Under the pieces are notes generated by a model. The model made no database searches, was not told where the DNA came from, and was given only the letters and a program-made list of their open reading frames with translations. From NCBI GenBank assembly GCA_910584095.1, contig CAJTYU010000014.1, forward strand, positions 13,342 to 77,341: 64,000 nucleotides of DNA. The letters run 5' to 3'. Each line of letters opens with the position of its first letter. Position 1 is the stretch's first letter. Positions 7,540 through 16,911 of the stretch are shown piece after piece. The translations under genes were made by a program, and so were the position numbers. The stretch is from an uncultured Dorea sp. Lineage in GTDB: Bacteria; Bacillota; Clostridia; Lachnospirales; Lachnospiraceae.

Positions 7540-9972
7540 TTATTTCTGCACGATATTAATAATCCTTCCCGGCACATAAATCTCTTTTACAATGTTCCCG
7601 GTCAGCTTATCCGCCACCGCCGCCTTTCCGGCTGCCAGCGCTTCTTCCTTAGAAGCGTCCGCCGCAATCTTAACAACCGACTTGGTCTTTCCATTGATCT
7701 GCACTGCAATCTCGATCTCGTCATCCTTCATGGCCTCTTCGTCATATACCGGCCATCCCGCCCAGAACACGGAATCCTTTCCGCCAAGCTGCTCCCAGAT
7801 CTCCTCCGCAATATGCGGGGCAAACGGAGCCAAGAGCACCGCCATATTTTTCAGCGTCTCCGTATCAATGCCGCCTGTCTTTTTCGCAATGTCAGTCAGT
7901 TTATTGGTGTTCTCCATAAATCCGGATATTACCGTATTCAGGCTGAAATTCTCCAGCCGGGTCGTCACATCATAAATCAGCTTATTGCGGACCTTGATCA
8001 TCTCCTTGTCCGCAGAGATATTCTTGTCCTTGCTGTCCATCACAAGATTCCATACTTTCTTAAGGAATCTGGACACTCCGTCGATCCCTCTGTCATCCCA
8101 CTCAGCGTCTAACTCCGGCGGTCCCACAAACAGCTCATACATTCTCAGGGAGTCACAGCCGTAATCCCGCACCAAATCGTCCGGCGATACAACGTTCCCT
8201 TTGGATTTACTCATCTTAATGCCGTTCTTTCCGGTGATCATTCCCTGATTGAACAGCTTCTGGAACGGCTCGTCAAAATCGATCGCCCCGATATCGCACA
8301 GGAACTTGGTATAAAATCTGGAGTAAAGAAGATGCAGCACCGCATGCTCCACTCCGCCGATATACATATCTACCGGAAGCATTTCATCCGCCTTCTCCCT
8401 TGATACAAGCTGATCGCTGTTATGGTTATCCACATACCGCAGGAAATACCACGATGAACCGGCCCACTGAGGCATGGTGTTGGTCTCCCTCTTCGCAGGT
8501 TTTCCGCAGCAAGGACAGGTCGTGTTTACCCATTCTTCAATCCCGGCCAGCGGAGATTCCCCGGTTCCGGTCGGTTCATAGGATTCCACATCCGGCAGCG
8601 TCAAGGGAAGGTCTTCTTCCGGTACCGGAACGCATCCGCAGTCCGGACAGTGAATAATCGGAATCGGCTCGCCCCAGTAACGCTGGCGGGAAAATACCCA
8701 GTCCCGGAGCTTATAGTTCACCGTCGCACGGCCAATCCCCCTCTTCTCGATCATATGAGGCGCCTCTTTTTTCAGGACCGCAGACTCCATGCCGTTCCAC
8801 TCGCCGGAATTGATCATCGTTCCGGCAGCCTCGGTATACGCCTCGGTCATATTCTCGATTTCTTTTCCGTCCTTGGCGATAACCTGCACGATGGGAATCC
8901 CGAATTTAACGGCAAATTCAAAGTCCCTGTCGTCATGGGCGGGTACGCACATAATCGCCCCGGTACCGTAATCTGCAAGAACGTAATCGGACAGCCAGAT
9001 CGGAGTCTTCTCGCCGTTTAACGGATTAACGGCGTAGCTTCCGGTGAATACGCCGGTCTTTTCCTTATCCTGCATACGGTCTACGTTGGATTTCATGGAC
9101 GCGTCGTAAATATATTTCTCTACCGCTTCCCTTGTCTCGTCGGTCGCAAGCTTTGCGGCCAGCTTATGTTCGGGAGCCAAAACCATAAAGGTAGCGCCGT
9201 AAAGCGTATCCGGCCTAGTCGTGTAAACCGTAATCTTTTCATCCATGCCCTCCACCGGGAAATCAACCTCCGCGCCGTAAGATTTGCCGATCCAGTCTGT
9301 CTGCATCTTCTTTACCTTTTCCGGCCAGTCCAGCTTATCCAGATCCTTTAACAGGCGCTCTGCATAGGCGGTAATCTTCAGCATCCACTGGCGGAGGTTC
9401 TTCTTTGTCACCTCCGTACCGCAGCGCTCGCATTTGCCATTGACCACTTCTTCATTGGCAAGGCCGGTCTTGCAGGACGGACACCAGTTAATCGGAAATT
9501 CCTTCTCATATGCAAGGCCTTCCTTGAACATCTTTACAAAAATCCACTGGGTCCACTTATAGAACTCCGGATCCGTGGTATTTACCTCCATATCCCAGTC
9601 ATAAAGAGCCGCGATCTCATTGATCTGCTTCTTAATATTCGCCACGTTCTGAGCCGTGGACTTCGCGGGATGGACTCCCATCTTAATCGCATAATTCTCT
9701 GCCGGAAGGCCGAAAGCATCCCAACCCATCGGATGTACCAAATAGTAACCCTGAAGCAGCTTATATCTGCTCCATACATCAGAAATTACATATCCTCTCC
9801 AGTGTCCTACGTGGAGGCCGTTGCCCGACGGATAGGGAAACATATCCAGGCAGTAATACTTCTGCTTCTTATTTCCCTCCTTATCAACCCTCGGGTTCAC
9901 CGGGTTCTTCTCCCAGTTCTCCCGCCATTTCTTCTCGATTGCCTTGTGATTGTACACAATCCTCTGTGTCAT
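7540..9972 (-). CDS. leuS: Leucyl-tRNA synthetase LeuS
   Basis: LeuS charges tRNA-Leu. The protein has 810 residues, normal for the bacterial enzyme. The class I HIGH-type motif is in FPYPSGNGLHVGH near residue 50 and the KMSKS loop in KMSKSKGN near residue 580; the large CP1 editing insert lies between them and a zinc-type CPSCKTG/CERCG segment is near residues 155-175. The reading frame is open upstream to 10107, but that extension lies in the T-box leader; ATG 9972 has GGAAGGAAG upstream and gives the conserved N-terminus. Expression is controlled by the T-box leader immediately upstream. Confidence 0.97.
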   Translation of the reverse strand: MTQRIVYNHKAIEKKWRENWEKNPVNPRVDKEGNKKQKYYCLDMFPYPSGNGLHVGHWRGYVISDVWSRYKLLQGYYLVHPMGWDAFGLPAENYAIKMGVHPAKSTAQNVANIKKQINEIAALYDWDMEVNTTDPEFYKWTQWIFVKMFKEGLAYEKEFPINWCPSCKTGLANEEVVNGKCERCGTEVTKKNLRQWMLKITAYAERLLKDLDKLDWPEKVKKMQTDWIGKSYGAEVDFPVEGMDEKITVYTTRPDTLYGATFMVLAPEHKLAAKLATDETREAVEKYIYDASMKSNVDRMQDKEKTGVFTGSYAVNPLNGEKTPIWLSDYVLADYGTGAIMCVPAHDDRDFEFAVKFGIPIVQVIAKDGKEIENMTEAYTEAAGTMINSGEWNGMESAVLKKEAPHMIEKRGIGRATVNYKLRDWVFSRQRYWGEPIPIIHCPDCGCVPVPEEDLPLTLPDVESYEPTGTGESPLAGIEEWVNTTCPCCGKPAKRETNTMPQWAGSSWYFLRYVDNHNSDQLVSREKADEMLPVDMYIGGVEHAVLHLLYSRFYTKFLCDIGAIDFDEPFQKLFNQGMITGKNGIKMSKSKGNVVSPDDLVRDYGCDSLRMYELFVGPPELDAEWDDRGIDGVSRFLKKVWNLVMDSKDKNISADKEMIKVRNKLIYDVTTRLENFSLNTVISGFMENTNKLTDIAKKTGGIDTETLKNMAVLLAPFAPHIAEEIWEQLGGKDSVFWAGWPVYDEEAMKDDEIEIAVQINGKTKSVVKIAADASKEEALAAGKAAVADKLTGNIVKEIYVPGRIINIVQK

Positions 9973-10067
9973 AAAACTTCCTTCCTTTCCTTTTATATAA
10001 AAGAATGTACCCCATTCATCCTCCCTGAATGTTTTTTTACATAGGGAACAAAATTTCCTAATACGAT

Positions 10068-10345
10068 GAAAAACCCTTTCATCCCGTAAGAGACGAAAAG
10101 GGTTCATTCCGTGGTACCACTCTCATTCACACAGCTAAAGCCGCATGCACTCATTGCTTCTGTAACGGGAAGTCCCGCCGCCGGCTCGCCGAGAGTACGT
10201 CCATCGTCACACCCTTCCGCTCACTGACAGAACTCCGAGGCGAGTTCGGAGATTACGCTTCTGCCTCGCACCGCCCGGCAGCTCTCTGAAAACGATAGGC
10301 TCTTACTGCTCCTCATCTCTGTTTTTCTCTTTTTCTTACATACGC
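10068..10345 (-). ncRNA. T-box leader riboswitch of leuS
   Basis: On the minus strand the leader shows the T-box sequence AGAGTGGTACCACGG (10109-10123), an AGTA specifier-loop element near 10305, an AGAGAGC distal element and the GGTGCGAG apical-loop motif, followed by an alternate terminator (10068-10104, GAACCCTTTTC pairing with GAAAGGGTTTTT). A CTC triplet in the GAACTCGCC segment is the likely leucine specifier. Uncharged tRNA-Leu should stabilise the antiterminator. Architecture is seen in the sequence; the exact specifier is inferred. Confidence 0.92.
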
Positions 10346-10348
10346 ATT

Positions 10349-10377
10349 ATTATAAGTAGAAACAGCAAAGAAGTCAA
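10349..10377 (-). promoter_or_regulatory. Promoter of the leuS T-box transcript
   Basis: TTGACT (10372-10377) and TATAAT (10349-10354) on the minus strand are separated by exactly 17 bp, just ahead of the T-box stem I. Confidence 0.85.
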
Positions 10378-10424
10378 GCAGTTTTGCCGATTCCAAACCC
10401 ATCTGCAATTAATTCTTTTTTTAG

Positions 10425-10453
10425 TTGTCCCTTCTGTCTCTTTCGTGTATAAT
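10425..10453 (+). promoter_or_regulatory. Promoter of the P-loop protein gene
   Basis: TTGTCC (10425-10430) and TATAAT (10448-10453) with 17-bp spacing. It is divergent from the leuS promoter about 50 bp away. Confidence 0.75.
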
Positions 10454-10516
10454 GGAATTATAGAATTTGAGCGACAAAAGCTACTCAAAAATATCTACAT
10501 AAAGGAGTTGTTTCCA

Positions 10517-10939
10517 ATGGTAAATTTATTAACAGGCCCTAAAGGCAGCGGAAAGACACAGAAGATGATGGATCTTGCCAACGAACAGGTAAAAGTTTAC
10601 AAAGGTAATCTTGTATTCTTAAAGAACAGCCATCGAGACACAAGAAATGTAGGCTTTTCTATTCGTGTGGTATGTATGGACGACTACCCGGCAATCACAA
10701 ACGCAGATGGTTATATTGGCTTCTTATATGGAATGTACAGTGCAAATCATGATTTAGAGTGCGTATTTATCGACGGCATTATGAAACAGGCAGAATTTGG
10801 TATGGAGAATATTCCAGGCTTTATTGCTAGATTAAAACAGCTCTCTGCTGAATGCGGCGTTGACTTCTATGTAAGTCTCAGCGCAAAGCAGGAAGAACTG
10901 ACAGATGAAGTATTCCATGGCTGTAATTTTATAGCTTAG
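10517..10939 (+). CDS. Orphan P-loop ATP-binding protein, unknown function
   Basis: The 140-residue protein begins with the Walker A loop LLTGPKGSGKT at residues 4-14. A Walker-B-like strand ECVFIDG lies near residues 77-83. It is too short for a full AAA or ABC module and resembles a minimal RecA/ASCE core. The start is ATG 10517, after AAAGGAG; an ATG at 10445 lies within the promoter -10 region and is rejected. It has its own promoter and is not in an operon. I do not recognise a characterised homologue. Confidence 0.75.
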   Translation: MVNLLTGPKGSGKTQKMMDLANEQVKVYKGNLVFLKNSHRDTRNVGFSIRVVCMDDYPAITNADGYIGFLYGMYSANHDLECVFIDGIMKQAEFGMENIPGFIARLKQLSAECGVDFYVSLSAKQEELTDEVFHGCNFIA

Positions 10940-10983
10940 TCCCACGTTAAAATTCCTCTTTTGTTTCACTGAGGACTCATTTT

Positions 10984-11051
10984 CGAGAGTGCATGCGTAA
11001 AAGCGCGGGCGCAGCAGACTGCGCCGAGGCTTCTATACACATGTACTCTCG
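10984..11051. repeat. Nested inverted repeat in an otherwise empty gap
   Basis: An outer 12-bp stem (10984-10995 with 11040-11051, one G-U pair) encloses an inner perfect 7-bp stem GGCGCAG/CTGCGCC (11008-11014 with 11019-11025) with a CAGA loop. No U-tract follows on either strand, so it is not a standard terminator. The surrounding gap 10940-11177 holds no convincing gene. Confidence 0.6.
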
Positions 11052-11177
11052 TTCGTATTTATGCCGGAGCTATTACGCAAAGGCTTTGAATAACCGATTA
11101 TAATGCACCAGTCCCTTCTTAATTCTACTTATAGCTTATCCGCGCAATATAATAAGCAGAAGACCAACTTCCTGCGC

Positions 11178-12113
11178 TCAGCACAGTCTTTCATATAATA
11201 ATACAACCAATGGCATGCTGATAATACAGAATATTACTGACATCACATTAATCACACTGGCATACCTTGCATCCCCGTCGTAAATCTGCGTGATCTGGGT
11301 TACCATCACCGCAACAGGCGCGCTGGCTGCCAACAAGGATACCAGAAGAATATATCTAGCGTCCGGATGAATCCCCATCCGCACTACAAACGCAAACAAA
11401 ACCGCAGTAATCACCGGAAAGACTACCAGGCGAAATGCGCTGATCAGATATGGCCGCTTCCGTGTAAGCACCCATTTCAAATCCATATTTCCAATCAGCA
11501 TTCCCACTACCAGCATACTAACCGGGCCAATGGCGCCGCCGAATCCATCAATCGAACTCTCTAATGCATCCGGAATCCGGATTCCGGTAAAAAATAAGAT
11601 CAGTCCAACAATAATCGCAATAATATTCGGATTAAGAATAATATGCTTCAGATTCCCGTTTTCCCTTCCGCGGCTTAGCAGCGACTGCATATGCGTCCAT
11701 GTCAGAACGGTCGATACCATCATATAGGCACAAGTGTAGAACACCCAGTCCTCTCCCAGCACATAAGATACCAGCGGCACGATCAAATTCCCACAATTAG
11801 AATAAATAACAGACGCACGCTCAATCGGCGTCAGATGCAGCGGCCCGGAGAGCAGCCTTCCCCCTATTGCAAACAAAATCTGCGCTGCCACCGCCGCTGC
11901 CACCGCCAATCCCAGTCCTTTTAGCTTCTCCGCCGTAAAATCTATCTGAAAGGACTTAACAATCACACAAGGCGACAGCACATAGGCAACCAGCCAAGAG
12001 ATAACCTTACTGTCATCTTCTCTCAATATCTCATATTTTACAATCAGCAATCCAATAAACGCAACCAAAAAAAGAACCCCGATCTGCGCTGCCAATAATA
12101 TACTTAATCTCAT
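11178..12113 (-). CDS. AEC-family (auxin efflux carrier-type) membrane transporter
   Basis: The 311-residue protein is almost wholly hydrophobic with about ten predicted membrane helices in two repeats, as in AEC permeases such as malate or organic-acid transporters. The first-helix pattern GLLIVKYEILREDD and a Pro-containing segment in the C-terminal repeat (AASAPVAVM) fit the family. The start is ATG 12113. It lies 84 bp downstream of the gene at 12198 on the same strand, with a small hairpin (about 12142-12170) between them. The substrate cannot be predicted. Confidence 0.85.
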   Translation of the reverse strand: MRLSILLAAQIGVLFLVAFIGLLIVKYEILREDDSKVISWLVAYVLSPCVIVKSFQIDFTAEKLKGLGLAVAAAVAAQILFAIGGRLLSGPLHLTPIERASVIYSNCGNLIVPLVSYVLGEDWVFYTCAYMMVSTVLTWTHMQSLLSRGRENGNLKHIILNPNIIAIIVGLILFFTGIRIPDALESSIDGFGGAIGPVSMLVVGMLIGNMDLKWVLTRKRPYLISAFRLVVFPVITAVLFAFVVRMGIHPDARYILLVSLLAASAPVAVMVTQITQIYDGDARYASVINVMSVIFCIISMPLVVLLYERLC

Positions 12114-12197
12114 GTACCTTCACTCTCATCCTTAATAATGGAACAATCCAGTCTTTCAACTGGACTGTCCTGCATCTCTATAATTTATTGTAATATA

Positions 12198-13793
12198 TTA
12201 TTCTACAGATAATACTGTATTCGTTTCCTCGCCTTCTTTATACTCCAAGGTTACCTCCTGTCCGATGTCATACCGGATAATATCAATATATTCTGCTACC
12301 GGCACGTCAAATATATCATCCGATCCCTCTATCATCAAATAATAGTGGGAATTACCCTCGATAACGCTCTGGGCAATCTTTTCAATCTTACCTGTAACAG
12401 TCAGTACCTCTCTTGTATCCTCCGCAGTCTCCTTAATTCCATTGGAATATAAAAGCTTCAGATAGCTTTCTTCACATTCGCCGACCGTATCTCCGATCGC
12501 TACGATCTGATACTTCTGGACATTTACCAGCGCATATTTCTTAACCAGTCCCGCATCATCCTTCAAAGCGATAAAATACGTAGGCTCATCCTGCAGATTC
12601 AGCAGCAGCGGGAATGTGGCCGTATAATGAAGGTTCTGCACCTGCCCCTCCGCAGACTGCATTGCCGCCGCCTCGGTGGCGCCTTCCACCTCATAATATT
12701 TGGTCTCCATAGTACGCTGATTCGACAGCATGAACCCCACATTGGATTGATCCCCATTTACTGAAGTAACGCCGGTATACATCCACACGTCGTCCTCCAG
12801 CGCCAGATAATTATACCCGGAGGTCGTCTGCAGGCAGTCCTTCTGTCCCAGTACGCTGTTTAAGAAACCGTGCTTTAAAGTTCCGTAATAGTCAAACAAA
12901 TTCACCAGAAGATCTGCGGAATAAGCGCGGTCGATCCATTGGGGCGCTTCCTCAATGTCATAGGATTCACACTCCCCTGTCACCGCGTTGCAAAGGACGA
13001 CGCGCCCCACGGTTTCCCCGCCGAACAGGCCGATATTGAACTTCTTCACCGGCGCAATCCAGTAGGGCACGCCGTTGTCGTCAATCTCAAAGCTCAGCGT
13101 CCCAAAGATATAAGTAGGGTACTTAAATCTCAAATGCCTGTAGATATTCCGGTTCAGATACTCGCTGGCCGAATACTTAATTCCCTCCTCCAGCTTTACA
13201 AGCTCCGTATTCTGGCTTGCCATATCAATACGGATATAAGCCGGGATTCCCTCCGACTGGTTGGTGATCCACTTGATAAAGCTTGCGTACTTTAACGGCG
13301 TCACCCGCACCGGACGTTCCTTATAATTGATCTGGCTGTAAATATCGTCAGCCTCAAACTGGGACACCATGTCCACCATGCTTCCCATCTTCCTGTCTCC
13401 TAAAATCTCTGCCGTATCCTTGTCCAGAAGCGGCACCTTGTCAAAGGAAATTTCCTCTACGTCGTCTGTAAAATTCCCCTCCTTCACCTTCATCAGCTTC
13501 TGATACTTCTTCGCGTTTACAATCGGGGAGGAAAGAATTGTCCCGATCACATAAACTACGCCGATTATAAGCAAAAGCCGGAGCAGCCATTTGGCCGTCT
13601 TCGATTTCCTGATATCCTGAGGCCGCATCTTCTTACGGATAATATACCACGCCAGTATTACCACAACAAAGCCTACGATAAAAAACCATGTATCCGAAGA
13701 ATGGATATTGATAGCCGGCAGGGAAATATAGTAATACAAGCCCGCCAGAATCACCAGTGCAACTGCAATTGTAACCTTTTTGGTTGTTTTCAT
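12198..13793 (-). CDS. Membrane-anchored protein of unknown function
   Basis: The protein has 531 residues from ATG 13793, which is preceded by GAAAGGACT; an ATG 13 codons earlier has no ribosome site. Three hydrophobic segments fill the first 100 residues (about 7-25, 37-55 and 73-93), followed by a large mostly soluble domain with many aromatic beta-type strands and a small C-terminal domain resembling an OB fold (VTGKIEKIAQSVIEGNSHYYL, split over residues 455-475). It has no recognised catalytic motif. It is transcribed toward the AEC transporter. Confidence 0.7.
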   Translation of the reverse strand: MKTTKKVTIAVALVILAGLYYYISLPAINIHSSDTWFFIVGFVVVILAWYIIRKKMRPQDIRKSKTAKWLLRLLLIIGVVYVIGTILSSPIVNAKKYQKLMKVKEGNFTDDVEEISFDKVPLLDKDTAEILGDRKMGSMVDMVSQFEADDIYSQINYKERPVRVTPLKYASFIKWITNQSEGIPAYIRIDMASQNTELVKLEEGIKYSASEYLNRNIYRHLRFKYPTYIFGTLSFEIDDNGVPYWIAPVKKFNIGLFGGETVGRVVLCNAVTGECESYDIEEAPQWIDRAYSADLLVNLFDYYGTLKHGFLNSVLGQKDCLQTTSGYNYLALEDDVWMYTGVTSVNGDQSNVGFMLSNQRTMETKYYEVEGATEAAAMQSAEGQVQNLHYTATFPLLLNLQDEPTYFIALKDDAGLVKKYALVNVQKYQIVAIGDTVGECEESYLKLLYSNGIKETAEDTREVLTVTGKIEKIAQSVIEGNSHYYLMIEGSDDIFDVPVAEYIDIIRYDIGQEVTLEYKEGEETNTVLSVE

Positions 13794-13929
13794 TTTTTTA
13801 GTCCTTTCATAACGCATAACACATCGCTGCATAATATTCTTGCATTATAACACTTTTACTCTGCGACTTCAAGGCACAGAAGACTACTGCTAGAGGCCGC
13901 GCGGAAATTACTGAGCGTGAAATGCGTAA

Positions 13930-13975
13930 GATAGGTATACGAAATTCCAATTTATGCGGATTCCGTATACCTATC
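13930..13975. terminator. Strong hairpin after the sugar-kinase operon
   Basis: A perfect 12-bp stem GATAGGTATACG (13930-13941) with CGTATACCTATC (13964-13975) lies 5 bp past the stop of the last sugar-acid operon gene. The U-tract is missing, so it may protect the 3' end rather than terminate strictly. Confidence 0.6.
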
Positions 13976-13980
13976 TCCTA

Positions 13981-15015
13981 TTATCTTCTTATATCATAGT
14001 TCATATTCATCAGGTTTTTGATGCTCTGTGCGTCATCTGTAATATTGCCGTCTCCATGAATGGTATGCTTAATCGCGCTGCTTGCGACAGCAAAGTTTAT
14101 CATATCTTCCGGCGTAAAGTTCTTCATCATAGCATAAATCAGCCCGCTGGCAAATGCATCTCCGCCGCCTACCCGGTCTAAGATATGAAATGTATAGGTC
14201 CTGCTCTCACTGGTCTTTCCCTGATACCACATATAGGCTTTCAAGCTGTTTTCGCTTCCGCTGTGGGCATAGCGTACATGCCGGGCAATACATTTTATAT
14301 TGGGATACCGTGAGATAAATTCCCGGAAAACTGCATCCTGCTGTTCATAATCCGGATGGAACGGAATATCATCCTTATAATCCCTCCCGTCCGGCCCCGG
14401 CAGGTGATAGGGTTCGATTCCCAGTAATACGTCTACGTACGGCAGACATCCGGTACAATAGTCCCTTGCTTTCTCCCAGCTCCAGAGCGCGCTTCGGAAA
14501 TTCCCGTCAAAGCTGACCGTCATATCCAGTTTTTTTGCAGTTTCCAAACAGCGCATAATCAATCTCCCCAGCCCTTCTCCCAACGCCGGAGTAATCCCAG
14601 ACAAATGCAGCCAGTCATATCCTCTCAGCAGCTCTTCTACATCAACCTTAGAAAAATCATATTCCGTCATTGCGCTGTGCTTCCGGTCATAGATGACTTT
14701 GCTGGCACGAATCCCATATCCGGTTTCCAGAAAATAAGCGCCCAGCCTGTGGGTCGGAGCCTCCTCCTTTGCAGCGCGGATCACCGGCGTACAATGTACA
14801 TCATTGCTCCGCAGCATCCGGATCGCGCTTTTCCCAAGGCTGTTATCCGGCACTACCGTAAAGAAAGTACTGTCAATTCCCAAATTAGCCAAGGCCAGCG
14901 CAATATTCGCCTCGCTTCCCCCATAGCTTGCCCGGAAACTATTCGCCATCCGTATTTTCCCATAATCAGGCGGCGTCAGCCGGAGCAGTATCTCTCCGAT
15001 CGTAATAAATCTCAT
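13981..15015 (-). CDS. PfkB-family carbohydrate kinase (second 2-keto-3-deoxygluconate-kinase-like)
   Basis: The protein has 344 residues from ATG 15015, which follows GAGAGGT. It has the ribokinase-fold N-terminal GGSEANIALALANLG (residues 34-48) and the C-terminal ATP and catalytic signature DRVGGGDAFASGLIY with the catalytic Asp in GGGD. It is a paralogue of the gene 32 bp upstream and is the last gene of the sugar-acid operon. The likely reaction is phosphorylation of a 2-keto-3-deoxy sugar acid or related keto sugar. Why two kinases are kept is unclear; different stereoisomers are a reasonable idea. Confidence 0.87.
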   Translation of the reverse strand: MRFITIGEILLRLTPPDYGKIRMANSFRASYGGSEANIALALANLGIDSTFFTVVPDNSLGKSAIRMLRSNDVHCTPVIRAAKEEAPTHRLGAYFLETGYGIRASKVIYDRKHSAMTEYDFSKVDVEELLRGYDWLHLSGITPALGEGLGRLIMRCLETAKKLDMTVSFDGNFRSALWSWEKARDYCTGCLPYVDVLLGIEPYHLPGPDGRDYKDDIPFHPDYEQQDAVFREFISRYPNIKCIARHVRYAHSGSENSLKAYMWYQGKTSESRTYTFHILDRVGGGDAFASGLIYAMMKNFTPEDMINFAVASSAIKHTIHGDGNITDDAQSIKNLMNMNYDIRR

Positions 15016-15047
15016 GGTATTTACCTCTCTGTATTTTCTTCTCATTA

Positions 15048-16145
15048 TCAGCGCTGTACTCTGGCTCCCGCGCCGCCCATAACCGCTTCTACTTCTTTTC
15101 TGCTAGCCATAGTCGTATCGCCCGGAGTTGTCATTGCAAGCGCGCCGTGAGCCGCTCCATAATTCACCGCCGTTCCTGCGTCCTCTGTCGTCATCAAGCC
15201 GTAAATCAATCCCGATGCGAAGGAGTCTCCGCCGCCTACCCGGTCCAGAATCTCCAGCCCATTATAATCCTTTGCCTTATAAATCTCTCCGTCCGCCCAG
15301 CAGATGGCGCTCCAATCATTGACTGTAGCAGTTTTCACTGTACGGAGCGTCGTTGCTACCGCCTTGAAATTCGGATAAGCCAGCGCTGCTTCATTGATCA
15401 TCTTCCGGTAACCGTCCAGATTCAATTCCTTCAGGTTTTCATCGTTCCCTTCGATCTCGAAGCCCAGACAAGCGGTAAAGTCCTCCTCATTTCCAATCAT
15501 AACGTCTACATATTTAGCAATTTCCTTATTAATCTCCTGAGCCTTTGCCTGACCTCCGATGGCGCTCCACATAGAAGGGCGGTAATTCAGATCATAGGAA
15601 ACCAGAGTCCCATATTTCTTTGCGGTCTTGATTGCCGCAAGTACCGTTTCACAGGACTGTTCAGAAAGCGCAGCATAAATACCTCCGGTATGGAGCCACC
15701 TTACTCCTAATTCCCCAAAAATATACTCGAAATCAAAATCCTCCGGCGTCGCTTTGGAGATGGCTGTATTCGCCCGGTCAGAACATCCTACCGCGCCCCG
15801 GATCCCATATCCCCGCTCGGTAAAATTAATACCGTTCCGGCAGATCCTTCCGATCCCGTCAGTTTTCATCCACTTAATTAAAGAAGTATCTACTCCCCCC
15901 TGCAGGATAAAATCCTCCATCAGCATCCCTACTTCATTATCTGCAAATGCAGTAAGAATCGCCGTATTCATGCCAAAGCATCTGCGCAGGCCTCTCACTA
16001 CATTATATTCTCCGCCGCCTTCCCATGCGCGAAAGTTCCTTGCCGTACGGATACGTCCCTCTCCCGGATCAAGCCGGAGCATGACCTCTCCAAGCGATAC
16101 TGCGTCATATTTACATTCATTACTGGGTCTCAGATTCAGCTTCAT
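15048..16145 (-). CDS. PfkB-family carbohydrate kinase, 2-keto-3-deoxygluconate-kinase-like
   Basis: The protein has 365 residues. The substrate-side motif is altered to GGGEYNVVRGLRRCFG compared with the canonical GGAEANVA pattern, while the C-terminal DRVGGGDSFASGLIYG signature is intact. It sits between KDPG aldolase and the second kinase. Together with the dehydratase and aldolase it fits phosphorylation of 2-keto-3-deoxygluconate to KDPG. The start at 16145 has GGAAGG about 10 bases upstream. Confidence 0.87.
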   Translation of the reverse strand: MKLNLRPSNECKYDAVSLGEVMLRLDPGEGRIRTARNFRAWEGGGEYNVVRGLRRCFGMNTAILTAFADNEVGMLMEDFILQGGVDTSLIKWMKTDGIGRICRNGINFTERGYGIRGAVGCSDRANTAISKATPEDFDFEYIFGELGVRWLHTGGIYAALSEQSCETVLAAIKTAKKYGTLVSYDLNYRPSMWSAIGGQAKAQEINKEIAKYVDVMIGNEEDFTACLGFEIEGNDENLKELNLDGYRKMINEAALAYPNFKAVATTLRTVKTATVNDWSAICWADGEIYKAKDYNGLEILDRVGGGDSFASGLIYGLMTTEDAGTAVNYGAAHGALAMTTPGDTTMASRKEVEAVMGGAGARVQR

Positions 16146-16219
16146 CTTGATTTTACCTTCCTTTCTGACACTTACGGACAGAGCCTTCCTTTTGACTCCG
16201 CCGCTTATCTATATAGATG

Positions 16220-16849
16220 TTACCCTCGGATTTCCTTCACAAGCTCGACCGCTTCCTTTGTCATCTCACAAATCTTGTCAAACTCTCCCGACTTTATAAG
16301 ATCTTCCTTTACCATCCAGCTTCCGCCGCAGCAAAGAATCTTGCCGCAGCTTAAATAATCCTTCAGATTCCTCGCATTCACTCCGCCGGTAGGCATGAAT
16401 CTTACCATCGTGTAAGGCGCTGCCAGCGCTTTGATCGTCGAAACTCCTCCGAATTGCTCCGCCGGAAAAAATTTCACTACCTTCAGCCCTCTCTTTACTG
16501 CCTGCGCTACCTCAGAAGGGGTAATGCATCCGGGAAATACCGGAATCTTATGTTCTATACAGTAATCCACGATCTCTGGATCAAATCCTGGACTTACGAT
16601 AAATTTTGCTCCCGCTGCCGCTGCGCGGTCCGCCTGCTCTATGGTAAGCACAGTACCCGCCCCTACCAGCATATCCGGAAAATGCTCCGCCATCCGACGA
16701 ATCGATTCCTCCGCCGCATCTGTGCGAAAGGTTACCTCCGCGCAGGGAAGCCCTCCCTTTATCAAAGCCTTTGCAAGCGGCAGGGCATCCCTTACGTCAT
16801 GCAGTACTACAACCGGCATCACTCCATATTTTTCTATCATCTTTTCCAT
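16220..16849 (-). CDS. eda: 2-dehydro-3-deoxy-phosphogluconate (KDPG) aldolase
   Basis: Eda cleaves KDPG to pyruvate and glyceraldehyde-3-phosphate. The 209-residue length matches the class I family. The catalytic Glu is in AEVTFRTD and the Schiff-base Lys in KVVKFFPAEQFGG, with the phosphate-binding MPTGGV segment near residue 155. ATG 16849 is chosen because GGAGATGG lies just upstream; an ATG nine codons earlier lacks a site. It is the third gene of the sugar-acid operon. Confidence 0.94.
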   Translation of the reverse strand: MEKMIEKYGVMPVVVLHDVRDALPLAKALIKGGLPCAEVTFRTDAAEESIRRMAEHFPDMLVGAGTVLTIEQADRAAAAGAKFIVSPGFDPEIVDYCIEHKIPVFPGCITPSEVAQAVKRGLKVVKFFPAEQFGGVSTIKALAAPYTMVRFMPTGGVNARNLKDYLSCGKILCCGGSWMVKEDLIKSGEFDKICEMTKEAVELVKEIRG

Positions 16850-16911
16850 ATTACCATCTCCTATTTTCCTGATCATATTGCTATCTGCAGCAAATACCAG
16901 CCGCTCAGATT

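Noticed and set aside
7522..8112. Plus-strand open frame of 196 codons opposite leuS
   Set aside because: Shadow of the highly conserved leuS; no family resemblance.
9973..10107. 45-codon N-terminal extension of leuS
   Set aside because: It is made of T-box terminator sequence; the ribosome site and family start are at 9972.
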